From assembly GCA_036925085.1 (NCBI GenBank), contig JAUPFP010000099.1:124001-188000 (forward strand): 64,000 bases of DNA, in the 5' to 3' direction. Below the pieces are notes generated by a model. That model did no database searches. It was not told where the DNA came from and worked only from the letters and a program-made list of their open reading frames with translations. Below, one piece after another: positions 1 through 9,881 of this stretch. The stretch is from Brachycybe producta. Taxonomy: Eukaryota > Arthropoda > Diplopoda > Playtdesmida > Andrognathidae. Position numbers and translations under genes: made by a program. Position 1 is the first letter of the stretch; the number at the start of each line of letters is the position of its first letter.

Positions 1-744
1 GAAGTTCAAGTTGAAGTTCAAGTTGAAGTTCAAGTTGAAGTTCAAGTTGAAGTTCAAGTTGAAGTTCAAGTTGAAGTTCAAGTTGAAGTTGAAGTTGAAG
101 TTCAAGTTGAAGTTCAAGTTGAAGTTCAAGTTGAAGTTCAAGTTGAAGTTCAAGTTGAAGTTCAAGTTGAAGTTCAAGTTGAAGTTCAAGTTGAAGTTCA
201 AGTTGAAGTTCAAGTTGAAGTTCAAGTTGAAGTTCAAGTTGAAGTTCAAGTTGAAGTTCAAGTTGAAGTTCAAGTTGAAGTTCAAGTTGAAGTTCAAGTT
301 GAAGTTCAAGTTGAAGATCAAGTTGAAGTTCAAGTTGAAGTTCAAGTTGAAGTTCAAGTTGAAGTTCAAGTTGAAGTTCAAGTTGAAGTTCAAGTTGAAG
401 TTCAAGTTGAAGTTCAAGTTGAAGTTCAAGTTGAAGTTCAAGTTGAAGTTCAAGTTGAAGTTCAAATTGAAGTTCAAGTTGAAGTTCAAGTTGAAGTTCA
501 AGTTGAAGTTCAAGTTGAAGTTCAAGTTGAAGTTCAAGTTGAAGTTCAAGTTGAAGTTCAAGTTGAAGTTCAAGTTGAAGTTCAAGTTGAAGTTCAAGTT
601 GAAGTTCAAGTTGAAGTTCAAGTTAAAGTTCAAGTTGAAGTACAAGTTGAAGTTAAAGTTGAAATTGAAGTTGAAGCTGAAGTTGAAGTTAAAGTTGCAG
701 TTAAACTTGAAGTTAATATTGAAGTTGAAGTTAAAGTTGAAGTT

Positions 745-774
745 GCAGTTGAAATTGCAGTTGACATTTAAGTT
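745..774. repeat. C element core 1
   Basis: GCAGTT, GAAATT and GACATT core. The upstream part has AATATT where others have AAAATT. GAAGCT is followed by GAAGTT. Confidence 0.9.
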
Positions 775-1002
775 GAAGTTGAAGTTGAAACTAAAGTTGA
801 AGTTGAAGTTCAAGTTCAAGTTGAAGTTCAAGTTCAAGTTCAAGTTCAAGTTCAAGTTCAAGTTCAAGTTGAAGATCAAGTTGAAGTTAAAGTTGAAGTT
901 CAAGTTGAAGTTCAAGTTGAAGTTCAAGTTGAAGTTCAAGTTGAAGTCGAAGTTAAATTTCAAGTTGAATCTGAAGTTGAAGTTGAAGTTGAAGTTGAAG
1001 TC

Positions 1003-1033
1003 AGATTTGAACTTTGAAGTCAATGTTTAATTT
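1003..1033. repeat. J motif (AGATTT variant)
   Basis: AGATTT stands in place of the AGAGTT seen in all other copies. GAACTT, an extra T and GAAGTC follow, shifting the hexamer register by +1. Confidence 0.9.
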
Positions 1034-1399
1034 CAAGTTGAAGTTCAAGTTGAAGTTGAAGTTCAAGTTGAAGTTCAAGTTGAAGTTCAAGTTGAAGTAC
1101 AAGTTGAAGTTCAAGTTGAAGTTCAAGTTCAAGTTGAAGTTCAAGTTGAAGTTCAAGTTGAAGTTCAAGTTGAAGTTCAAGTTGAAGTTCAAGTTGAAGT
1201 TCAAGTTGAAGTTCAAGTTGAAGTTCAAGTTGAAGTTCAAGTTGAAGTTCAAGTTGAAGTTCAAGTTGAAGTTCAAGTTGAAGTTCAAGTTGAAGTTCAA
1301 GTTGAAGTTCAAGTTGAAGTTCAAGTTGAAGTTCAAGTTGAAGTTCAAGTTGAAGTTCAAGTTGAAGTTCAAGTTGAAGTTCAAGTTGAAGTTCAAGTT

Positions 1400-1465
1400 G
1401 ACGTTCAAGTTGACGTTCAAGTTGACATTCAAGTTGACGTTCAAGTTGACGTTCAAGTTGACGTT
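1400..1465. repeat. GACGTT cluster 1 (six units, one GACATT)
   Basis: GACGTT alternates with CAAGTT at 12-bp steps, with GACATT at the third position (1424), a CpG-to-CpA type change. It is the only cluster in the left 33 kb. Confidence 0.92.
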
Positions 1466-1513
1466 CAAGTTGAAGTTCAAGTTGAAGTTCAAGTTGAAGT
1501 TCAAGTTGAAGTT

Positions 1514-1711
1514 AAAGTTGAAGTTCAAGTTGAAGTTCAAGTTGAAGTTAAAGTTGAAGTTCAAGTTGAAGTTCAAGTTGAAGTTCAAGTTGAAGTTCAA
1601 GTTGAAGTTAAAGTTGAAGTTCAAGTTGAAGTTCAAGTTGAAGTTAAAGTTGAAGTTCAAGTTGAAGTTCAAGTTGAAGTTCAAGTTGAAGTTCAAGTTG
1701 AAGTTAAAGTT
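1514..1711. repeat. 96-bp sub-repeat marked by AAAGTT
   Basis: AAAGTT replaces CAAGTT at 1514, 1550, 1610, 1646 and 1706, spaced 36, 60, 36 and 60 bp. The pattern is a 96-bp unit present twice plus the start of a third, found only at this place in the window. Confidence 0.85.
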
Positions 1712-1831
1712 AAAGTTCAAGTTGAAGTACAAGTTGAAGTTAAAGTTGAAATTGAAGTTGAAGCTGAAATTGAAGTTAAAGTTGCAGTTAAACTTGAAGT
1801 TAAAATTGAAGTTGAAGTTAAAGTTGAAGTT

Positions 1832-1861
1832 GCAGTTGAAATTGCAGTTGACATTTAAGTT
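1832..1861. repeat. C element core 2
   Basis: GAAGCT is followed by GAAATT (left-end lineage). J follows 264 bp after GACATT. Confidence 0.9.
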
Positions 1862-2113
1862 GAAGTTGAAGTTGAAACTAAAGTTGAAGTTGAAGTTCAA
1901 GTTCAAGTTCAAGTTCAAGTTCAAGTTCAAGTTGAAGATCAAGTTGAAGTTAAAGTTGAAGTTCAAGTTGAAGTTCAAGTTGAAGTTCAAGTTGAAGTTC
2001 AAGTTGAAGTTCAAGTTGAAGTTCAAGTTGAAGTTCAAGTTGAAGTTCAAGTTGAAGTCGAAGTTAAATTTCAAGTTGAATCTGAAGTTGAAGTTGAAGT
2101 TGAAGTTGAAGTC

Positions 2114-2144
2114 AGAGTTGAACTTTGAAGTCAATGTTTAATTT
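2114..2144. repeat. J motif
   Basis: Standard copy, 373 bp before the GACATT of the next C element. The same 373 bp recurs after the J motifs at 6310, 9497 and 10475. Confidence 0.92.
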
Positions 2145-2468
2145 CAAGTTGAAGTTGAAGTTGAAGTTGAAGTTCAAGTTGAAGTTCAAGTTGAAGTTCA
2201 AGTTGAAGTTCAAGTTGAAGTTCAAGTAGAAGTTCAAGTTGAAGTTCAAGTTGAAGTTCAAGTTGAAGTTCAAGTTGAAGTTAAAGTTGAAGTTCAAGTT
2301 GAAGTTCAAGTTGAAGTTCAAGTTGAAGTTCAAGTTGAAGTTCAAGTTAAAGTTCAAGTTGAAGTACAAGTTGAAGTTAAAGTTGAAATTGAAGTTGAAG
2401 CTGAAATTGAAGTTAAAGTTGCAGTTAAACTTGAAGTTAAAATTGAAGTTGAAGTTAAAGTTGAAGTT

Positions 2469-2498
2469 GCAGTTGAAATTGCAGTTGACATTTAAGTT
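2469..2498. repeat. C element core 3
   Basis: GAAGCT-GAAATT lineage; followed by a G-slip at 366 bp, not by J. Confidence 0.9.
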
Positions 2499-3307
2499 GA
2501 AGTTGAAGTTGAAACTAAAGTTGAAGTTGAAGTTCAAGTTCAAGTTCAAGTTCAAGTTCAAGTTCAAGTTCAAGTTCAAGTTGAAGATCAAGTTGAAGTT
2601 AAAGTTGAAGTTCAAGTTGAAGTTCAAGTTGAAGTTCAAGTTGAAGTTCAAGTTGAAGTTCAAGTTGAAGTTCAAGTTGAAGTTCAAGTTGAAGTTCAAG
2701 TTGAAGTCGAAGTTAAATTTCAAGTTGAATCTGAAGTTGAAGTTGAAGTTGAAGTTGAAGTTGAAGTTGAAGTTGAAGTTAAAGTTAAAGTTGAAGTTGA
2801 AATTGCAGTTGAAGTTGAAATTGAATTTAAAGTTGGAGTTGAAGTTGAAGTTGAGTTGAAGTTGAAGTTAAAGTTAAAGTTGAAGTTGAAGTCGAAGTTA
2901 AATTTCAAGTTGAAGCTGAAGTTCAAGTTGAAGTTCAAGTTGAAGTTCAAGTTGAAGTTCAAGTTGAAGTTCAAGTTGAAGTTCAAGTTGAAGTTCAAGT
3001 TGAAGTTCAAGTTGAAGTTCAAGTTGAAGTTCAAGTTGAAGTTCAAGTTGAAGTTCAAGTTGAAGTTCAAGTTAAAGTTCAAGTTGAAGTTCAAGTTGAA
3101 GTACAAGTTGAAGTTCAAGTTGAAGTTCAAGTTGAAGTTCAAGTTGAAGTTCAAGTTGAAGTCGAAGTTAAATTTCAAGTTGAGGTTGAAGTTGAAGTTG
3201 AAGTTGAAGTTCAACTTGAAGTTCAAGTTGAAGTTCAAGTTGAAGTCGAAGTTAAATTTCAAGTTGAATCTGAAGTTGAAGTTAAAGTTGAAGTTGAAGT
3301 TGAAGTC

Positions 3308-3338
3308 AGAGTTGAACTTTGAAGTCGATGTTAAATTT
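3308..3338. repeat. J-prime motif
   Basis: After the extra T and GAAGTC this variant has GATGTT, AAATTT and CAATTT in place of AATGTT and TAATTT. It leads into a CAAAGTT/AAATTT segment with an EcoRI motif. Confidence 0.9.
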
Positions 3339-4610
3339 CAATTTGAAGTTCAAGTTGAAGTTCAAGTTGAAGTTCAAGTTGAAGTTCAAGTTGAAGTCAA
3401 AGTTAAATTTCAAGTTGAATCTGAAGTTGAAGTTGAAGTTGAAATTGAAGTTGAAGTTGAAGTTGAAGTTAAAGTTGAGTTTGAAGTTAAAGTTGAAGTT
3501 GAAGTTGAAGTTGAAGTTGAAGTTGAAGTTGAAGTTGATGTTGAAGTTGAATTCAGAGTTGAAGTTGAAGTCGAAGTTAAATTTCAAGTTGAAGCTGAAG
3601 TTCAAGTTGATGTTCAAGTTGAAGTTCAAGTTGAAGTTCAAGTTGAAGTTCAAGTTGAAGTTCAAGTTGAAGTACAAGTTGAATTTCAAGTTGAAGTTCA
3701 AGTTGAAGTTCAAGTTGAAGTTCAAGTTGAAGTTCAAGTTGAAGTTCAAGTTGAAGTTCAAATTGAAGTTCAAGTTGAAGTACAAGTTGAAGTTCAAGTT
3801 TAAGTTCAAGTTTAAGTTGAAGTTCAAGTTAAAGTTAAAGTTGAAGTTCAAGTTGAAGTTCAAGTTGAAGTTCAAGTTGAAGTTCAAGTTGAAGTTCAAG
3901 TTGAAGTTCAAGTTGAAGTTCAAGTTGAAGTTCAAGTTGAAGTTCAAGTTGAAGTTCAAGTTGAAGTTCAAGTTGAAGTTCAAGTTGAAGTTCAAGTTGA
4001 AGTTCAAGTTGAAGTTCAAGTTGAAGTTCAAGTTGAAGTTCAAGTTGAAGTTCAAGTTGAAGTTCAAGTTGAAGTTCAAGTTGAAGTTCAAGTTGAAGTT
4101 CAAGTTGAAGTTCAAGTTGAAGTTCAAGTTGAAGTTCAAGTTGAAGTTCAAGTTGAAGTTCAAGTTGAAGTTCAAGTTGAAGTTCAAGTTGAAGATCAAG
4201 TTGAAGTTCAAGTTGAAGTTCAAGTTGAAGTTCAAGTTGAAGTTCAAGTTGAAGTTCAAGTTGAAGTTCAAGTTGAAGTTCAAGTTGAAGTTCAAGTTGA
4301 AGTTCAAGTTGAAGTTCAAGTTGAAGTTCAAGTTGAAGTTCAAATTGAAGTTCAAGTTGAAGTTCAAGTTGAAGTTCAAGTTGAAGTTCAAGTTGAAGTT
4401 CAAGTTGAAGTTCAAGTTGAAGTTCAAGTTGAAGTTCAAGTTGAAGTTCAAGTTGAAGTTCAAGTTGAAGTTCAAGTTGAAGTTCAAGTTAAAGTTCAAG
4501 TTGAAGTACAAGTTGAAGTTAAAGTTGAAATTGAAGTTGAAGCTGAAGTTGAAGTTAAAGTTGCAGTTAAACTTGAAGTTAAAATTGAAGTTGAAGTTAA
4601 AGTTGAAGTT

Positions 4611-4640
4611 GCAGTTGAAATTGCAGTTGACATTTAAGTT
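4611..4640. repeat. C element core 4
   Basis: GAAGCT-GAAGTT lineage, after a long array; J follows at 240 bp. Confidence 0.9.
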
Positions 4641-4868
4641 GAAGTTGAAGTTGAAACTAAAGTTGAAGTTGAAGTTGAAGTTCAAGTTGAAGTTCAAGTT
4701 CAAGTTCAAGTTCAAGTTCAAGTTCAAGTTCAAGTTGAAGATCAAGTTGAAGTTAAAGTTGAAGTTCAAGTTGAAGTTCAAGTTGAAGTTCAAGTTGAAG
4801 TTCAAGTTGAAGTCGAAGTTAAATTTCAAGTTGAATCTGAAGTTGAAGTTGAAGTTGAAGTTGAAGTC

Positions 4869-4899
4869 AGAGTTGAACTTTGAAGTCAATGTTTAATTT
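4869..4899. repeat. J motif
   Basis: Standard copy, 240 bp after GACATT of a C element, followed by an array and another C element. Confidence 0.92.
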
Positions 4900-5349
4900 C
4901 AAGTTGAAGTTCAAGTTGAAGTTGAAGTTCAAGTTGAAGTTCAAGTTGAAGTTCAAGTTGAAGTACAAGTTGAAGTTCAAGTTGAAGTTCAAGTTCAAGT
5001 TGAAGTTCAAGTTGAAGTTCAAGTTGAAGTTCAAGTTGAAGTTCAAGTTGAAGTTCAAGTTGAAGTTCAAGTTGAAGTTCAAGTTGAAGTTCAAGTTGAA
5101 GTTCAAGTTGAAGTTCAAGTTGAAGTTCAAGTTGAAGTTCAAGTTGAAGTTCAAGTTGAAGTTCAAGTTGAAGTTCAAGTTGAAGTTCAAGTTGAAGTTC
5201 AAGTTGAAGTTCAAGTTGAAGTTCAAGTTAAAGTTCAAGTTGAAGTACAAGTTGAAGTTAAAGTTGAAATTGAAGTTGAAGCTGAAGTTGAAGTTAAAGT
5301 TGCAGTTAAACTTGAAGTTAAAATTGAAGTTGAAGTTAAAGTTGAAGTT

Positions 5350-5379
5350 GCAGTTGAAATTGCAGTTGACATTTAAGTT
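5350..5379. repeat. C element core 5
   Basis: GAAGCT-GAAGTT lineage; followed by a G-slip at 330 bp. Confidence 0.9.
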
Positions 5380-5804
5380 GAAGTTGAAGTTGAAACTAAA
5401 GTTGAAGTTGAAGTTGAAGTTCAAGTTGAAGTTCAAGTTCAAGTTCAAGTTCAAGTTCAAGTTCAAGTTCAAGTTGAAGATCAAGTTGAAGTTAAAGTTG
5501 AAGTTCAAGTTGAAGTTCAAGTTGAAGTTCAAGTTGAAGTTCAAGTTGAAGTTCAAGTTGAAGTCGAAGTTAAATTTCAAGTTGAATCTGAAGTTGAAGT
5601 TGAAGTTGAAGTTGAAGTTCAAGTTAAAGTTAAAGTTGAAGTTGAAATTGCAGTTGAAGTTGAAATTGAATTTAAAGTTGGAGTTGAAGTTGAAGTTGAG
5701 TTGAAGTTGAAGTTAAAGTTAAAGTTGAAGTTGAAGTTGAAGTCGAAGTTAAATTTCAAGTTGAAGCTGAAGTTGAAGTTAAAGTTGAAGTTGAAATTGA
5801 AGTC

Positions 5805-5835
5805 AGAGTTGAACTTTGAAGTCGATGTTAAATTT
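5805..5835. repeat. J-prime motif
   Basis: It lies 107 bp after a G-slip, a spacing repeated at 8986, and leads straight into a C element. Confidence 0.9.
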
Positions 5836-6009
5836 CAATTTGAAGTTCAAGTTGAAGTTCAAGTTGAAGTTCAAGTTGAAGTCAAAGTTAAAGTTCAAGT
5901 TGAAGTACAAGTTGAAGTTAAAGTTGAAATTGAAGTTGAAGCTGAAATTGAAGTTAAAGTTGCAGTTAAACTTGAAGTTAAAATTGAAGTTGAAGTTAAA
6001 GTTGAAGTT

Positions 6010-6039
6010 GCAGTTGAAATTGCAGTTGACATTTAAGTT
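6010..6039. repeat. C element core 6
   Basis: GAAGCT-GAAATT lineage, 330 bp after a G-slip; J follows at 282 bp. Confidence 0.9.
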
Positions 6040-6309
6040 GAAGTTGAAGTTGAAACTAAAGTTGAAGTTCAAGTTCAAGTTCAAGTTCAAGTTCAAGTTC
6101 AAGTTGAAGATCAAGTTGAAGTTAAAGTTGAAGTTCAAGTTGAAGTTCAAGTTGAAGTTCAAGTTGAAGTTCAAGTTGAAGTTCAAGTTGAAGTTCAAGT
6201 TGAAGTTCAAGTTGAAGTTCAAGTTGAAGTTCAAGTTGAAGTTCAAGTTGAAGTCGAAGTTAAATTTCAAGTTGAATCTGAAGTTGAAGTTGAAGTTGAA
6301 GTTGAAGTC

Positions 6310-6340
6310 AGAGTTGAACTTTGAAGTCAATGTTTAATTT
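6310..6340. repeat. J motif
   Basis: Starts a 715-bp J-to-slip segment that has two equal-length copies at 9497 and 10475. Confidence 0.92.
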
Positions 6341-6664
6341 CAAGTTGAAGTTCAAGTTGAAGTTGAAGTTCAAGTTGAAGTTCAAGTTGAAGTTCAAGTT
6401 GAAGTTCAAGTTGAAGTTCAAGTAGAAGTTCAAGTTGAAGTTCAAGTTGAAGTTCAAGTTGAAGTTCAAGTTGAAGTTAAAGTTGAAGTTCAAGTTGAAG
6501 TTCAAGTTGAAGTTCAAGTTGAAGTTCAAGTTGAAGTTCAAGTTAAAGTTCAAGTTGAAGTACAAGTTGAAGTTAAAGTTGAAATTGAAGTTGAAGCTGA
6601 AATTGAAGTTAAAGTTGCAGTTAAACTTGAAGTTAAAATTGAAGTTGAAGTTAAAGTTGAAGTT

Positions 6665-6694
6665 GCAGTTGAAATTGCAGTTGACATTTAAGTT
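6665..6694. repeat. C element core 7
   Basis: GAAGCT-GAAATT lineage, 373 bp after a J; G-slip follows at 342 bp. Confidence 0.9.
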
Positions 6695-7815
6695 GAAGTT
6701 GAAGTTGAAACTAAAGTTGAAGTTGAAGTTCAAGTTCAAGTTCAAGTTCAAGTTCAAGTTCAAGTTCAAGTTCAAGTTGAAGATCAAGTTGAAGTTCAAG
6801 TTGAAGTTCAAGTTGAAGTTCAAGTTGAAGTTCAAGTTGAAGTTCAAGTTGAAGTTCAAGTTGAAGTTCAAGTTGAAGTCGAAGTTAAATTTCAAGTTGA
6901 ATCTGAAGTTGAAGTTGAAGTTGAAGTTGAAGTTGAAGTTGAAGTTGAAGTTAAAGTTAAAGTTGAAGTTGAAATTGCAGTTGAAGTTGAAATTGAATTT
7001 AAAGTTGGAGTTGAAGTTGAAGTTGAGTTGAAGTTGAAGTTAAAGTTAAAGTTGAAGTTGAAGTTGAAGTCGAAGTTAAATTTCAAGTTGAAGCTGAAGT
7101 TCAAGTTGAAGTTCAAGTTGAAGTTCAAGTTGAAGTTCAAGTTGAAGTTCAAGTTGAAGTTCAAGTTGAAGTTCAAGTTGAAGTTCAAGTTGAAGTTCAA
7201 GTTGAAGTTCAAGTTGAAGTTCAAGTTGAAGTTCAAGTTGAAGTTCAAGTTGAAGTTCAAGTTGAAGTTCAAGTTGAAGTTCAAGTTGAAGTTCAAGTTG
7301 AAGTTCAAGTTGAAGTTCAAGTTGAAGTTCAAGTTGAAGTTCAAGTTGAAGTTCAAGTTGAAGTTCAAGTTGAAGATCAAGTTGAAGTTCAAGTTGAAGT
7401 TCAAGTTGAAGTTCAAGTTGAAGTTCAAGTTGAAGTTCAAGTTGAAGTTCAAGTTGAAGTTCAAGTTGAAGTTCAAGTTGAAGTTCAAGTTGAAGTTCAA
7501 GTTGAAGTTCAAGTTGAAGTTCAAGTTGAAGTTCAAATTGAAGTTCAAGTTGAAGTTCAAGTTGAAGTTCAAGTTGAAGTTCAAGTTGAAGTTCAAGTTG
7601 AAGTTCAAGTTGAAGTTCAAGTTGAAGTTCAAGTTGAAGTTCAAGTTGAAGTTCAAGTTGAAGTTCAAGTTGAAGTTCAAGTTGAAGTTCAAGTTAAAGT
7701 TCAAGTTGAAGTACAAGTTGAAGTTAAAGTTGAAATTGAAGTTGAAGCTGAAGTTGAAGTTAAAGTTGCAGTTAAACTTGAAGTTAAAATTGAAGTTGAA
7801 GTTAAAGTTGAAGTT

Positions 7816-7845
7816 GCAGTTGAAATTGCAGTTGACATTTAAGTT
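7816..7845. repeat. C element core 8
   Basis: Copy of core 4, displaced by 3205 bp. Confidence 0.9.
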
Positions 7846-8073
7846 GAAGTTGAAGTTGAAACTAAAGTTGAAGTTGAAGTTGAAGTTCAAGTTGAAGTTC
7901 AAGTTCAAGTTCAAGTTCAAGTTCAAGTTCAAGTTCAAGTTGAAGATCAAGTTGAAGTTAAAGTTGAAGTTCAAGTTGAAGTTCAAGTTGAAGTTCAAGT
8001 TGAAGTTCAAGTTGAAGTCGAAGTTAAATTTCAAGTTGAATCTGAAGTTGAAGTTGAAGTTGAAGTTGAAGTC

Positions 8074-8104
8074 AGAGTTGAACTTTGAAGTCAATGTTTA
8101 ATTT
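8074..8104. repeat. J motif
   Basis: Copy of the J at 4869, displaced by 3205 bp, again 240 bp after GACATT. Confidence 0.92.
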
Positions 8105-8542
8105 CAAGTTGAAGTTCAAGTTGAAGTTGAAGTTCAAGTTGAAGTTCAAGTTGAAGTTCAAGTTGAAGTACAAGTTGAAGTTCAAGTTGAAGTTCAAGTT
8201 CAAGTTGAAGTTCAAGTTGAAGTTCAAGTTGAAGTTCAAGTTGAAGTTCAAGTTGAAGTTCAAGTTGAAGTTCAAGTTGAAGTTCAAGTTGAAGTTCAAG
8301 TTGAAGTTCAAGTTGAAGTTCAAGTTGAAGTTCAAGTTGAAGTTCAAGTTGAAGTTCAAGTTGAAGTTCAAGTTGAAGTTCAAGTTGAAGTTCAAGTTGA
8401 AGTTCAAGTTGAAGTTCAAGTTAAAGTTCAAGTTGAAGTACAAGTTAAAGTTAAAGTTGAAATTGAAGTTGAAGCTGAAGTTGAAGTTAAAGTTGCAGTT
8501 AAACTTGAAGTTAAAATTGAAGTTGAAGTTAAAGTTGAAGTT

Positions 8543-8572
8543 GCAGTTGAAATTGCAGTTGACATTTAAGTT
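8543..8572. repeat. C element core 9
   Basis: Copy of core 5, displaced by 3193 bp, with one upstream GAAGTT-to-AAAGTT change. Confidence 0.9.
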
Positions 8573-8985
8573 GAAGTTGAAGTTGAAACTAAAGTTGAAG
8601 TTGAAGTTGAAGTTCAAGTTGAAGTTCAAGTTCAAGTTCAAGTTCAAGTTCAAGTTCAAGTTCAAGTTGAAGATCAAGTTGAAGTTAAAGTTGAAGTTCA
8701 AGTTGAAGTTCAAGTTGAAGTTCAAGTTGAAGTTCAAGTTGAAGTCGAAGTTAAATTTCAAGTTGAATCTGAAGTTGAAGTTGAAGTTGAAGTTGAAGTT
8801 CAAGTTAAAGTTAAAGTTGAAGTTGAAATTGCAGTTGAAGTTGAAATTGAATTTAAAGTTGGAGTTGAAGTTGAAGTTGAGTTGAAGTTGAAGTTAAAGT
8901 TAAAGTTGAAGTTGAAGTTGAAGTCGAAGTTAAATTTCAAGTTGAAGCTGAAGTTGAAGTTAAAGTTGAAGTTGAAATTGAAGTC

Positions 8986-9016
8986 AGAGTTGAACTTTGA
9001 AGTCGATGTTAAATTT
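8986..9016. repeat. J-prime motif
   Basis: Copy of the J-prime at 5805, displaced by 3181 bp. Confidence 0.9.
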
Positions 9017-9190
9017 CAATTTGAAGTTCAAGTTGAAGTTCAAGTTGAAGTTCAAGTTGAAGTCAAAGTTAAAGTTCAAGTTGAAGTACAAGTTGAAGTT
9101 AAAGTTGAAATTGAAGTTGAAGCTGAAATTGAAGTTAAAGTTGCAGTTAAACTTGAAGTTAAAATTGAAGTTGAAGTTAAAGTTGAAGTT

Positions 9191-9220
9191 GCAGTTGAAA
9201 TTGCAGTTGACATTTAAGTT
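9191..9220. repeat. C element core 10
   Basis: Copy of core 6, displaced by 3181 bp. Confidence 0.9.
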
Positions 9221-9496
9221 GAAGTTGAAGTTGAAACTAAAGTTGAAGTTGAAGTTCAAGTTCAAGTTCAAGTTCAAGTTCAAGTTCAAGTTGAAGATCA
9301 AGTTGAAGTTAAAGTTGAAGTTCAAGTTGAAGTTCAAGTTGAAGTTCAAGTTGAAGTTCAAGTTGAAGTTCAAGTTGAAGTTCAAGTTGAAGTTCAAGTT
9401 GAAGTTCAAGTTGAAGTTCAAGTTGAAGTTCAAGTTGAAGTCGAAGTTAAATTTCAAGTTGAATCTGAAGTTGAAGTTGAAGTTGAAGTTGAAGTC

Positions 9497-9527
9497 AGAG
9501 TTGAACTTTGAAGTCAATGTTTAATTT
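9497..9527. repeat. J motif
   Basis: Copy of the J at 6310, displaced by 3187 bp. Confidence 0.92.
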
Positions 9528-9851
9528 CAAGTTGAAGTTCAAGTTGAAGTTGAAGTTCAAGTTGAAGTTCAAGTTGAAGTTCAAGTTGAAGTTCAAGTTG
9601 AAGTTCAAGTAGAAGTTCAAGTTGAAGTTCAAGTTGAAGTTCAAGTTGAAGTTAAAGTTGAAGTTAAAGTTGAAGTTCAAGTTGAAGTTCAAGTTGAAGT
9701 TCAAGTTGAAGTTCAAGTTGAAGTTCAAGTTAAAGTTCAAGTTGAAGTACAAGTTGAAGTTAAAGTTGAAATTGAAGTTGAAGCTGAAATTGAAGTTAAA
9801 GTTGCAGTTAAACTTGAAGTTAAAATTGAAGTTGAAGTTAAAGTTGAAGTT

Positions 9852-9881
9852 GCAGTTGAAATTGCAGTTGACATTTAAGTT
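9852..9881. repeat. C element core 11
   Basis: Copy of core 7, displaced by 3187 bp. Confidence 0.9.

Larger units (their letters stand above)
1..2852. repeat. Left-end C/J-rich block, start cut by window
   Basis: The block opens with a 12-mer array (1-624) marked by GAAGAT at 313 and CAAATT at 463. It then holds three C elements (GACATT at 763, 1850, 2487), two J motifs (1003, 2114), a GACGTT cluster (1400-1465) and an AAAGTT-patterned stretch (1514-1711). Hexamer CAAGTA near 2223 is shared with the blocks at 6310, 9497 and 10475. The block ends with the usual lead-in to a G-slip (GCAGTT, GAATTT, GGAGTT at about 2800-2852). No gene is visible. Confidence 0.9.
2853..5697. repeat. A-module block with J-prime, one EcoRI motif, long array, two C elements
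   Basis: A G-slip at 2853 is followed by an A-module with GAAGCT and a pure array, then GAGGTT near 3183 and a J-prime at 3308. Next comes an EcoRI motif at 3549, the only one before 11.9 kb, and GATGTT. A long array (about 3840-4490) carries GAAGAT (4191) and CAAATT (4341). C elements lie at 4629 and 5368 and a J at 4869. A single spacer is G-to-C at 3215 (CAACTT). The block is 2845 bp, which is 1 modulo 6, as expected for one slip and two J motifs. Confidence 0.88.
5698..7024. repeat. Short A-module block with J-prime, J and two C elements
   Basis: Offsets from the G-slip are J-prime +107, C +330, J +612 and a second C at +985. The block at 8879 repeats these with +107, +330, +618 and +991, so the two differ by a single hexamer. 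This marks them as copies of one 3.2 kb tandem duplication. Confidence 0.9.
7025..8878. repeat. A-module block with long array, two C elements and one J
   Basis: A pure array fills about 7100-7695 and carries GAAGAT at 7372 and CAAATT at 7534, the same markers as the arrays at 1 and 3840. C elements follow at 7834 and 8561 and a J at 8074. From the array onward it copies the region 3.2 kb to the left. One private change is AAAGTT after GAAGTA near 8444, in place of GAAGTT. Confidence 0.9.

Noticed and set aside
2114..2144. J motif as a transcription start or regulatory site.
   Set aside because: Nothing beyond its recurrence supports regulation. It is described only as a register-shifting repeat landmark.
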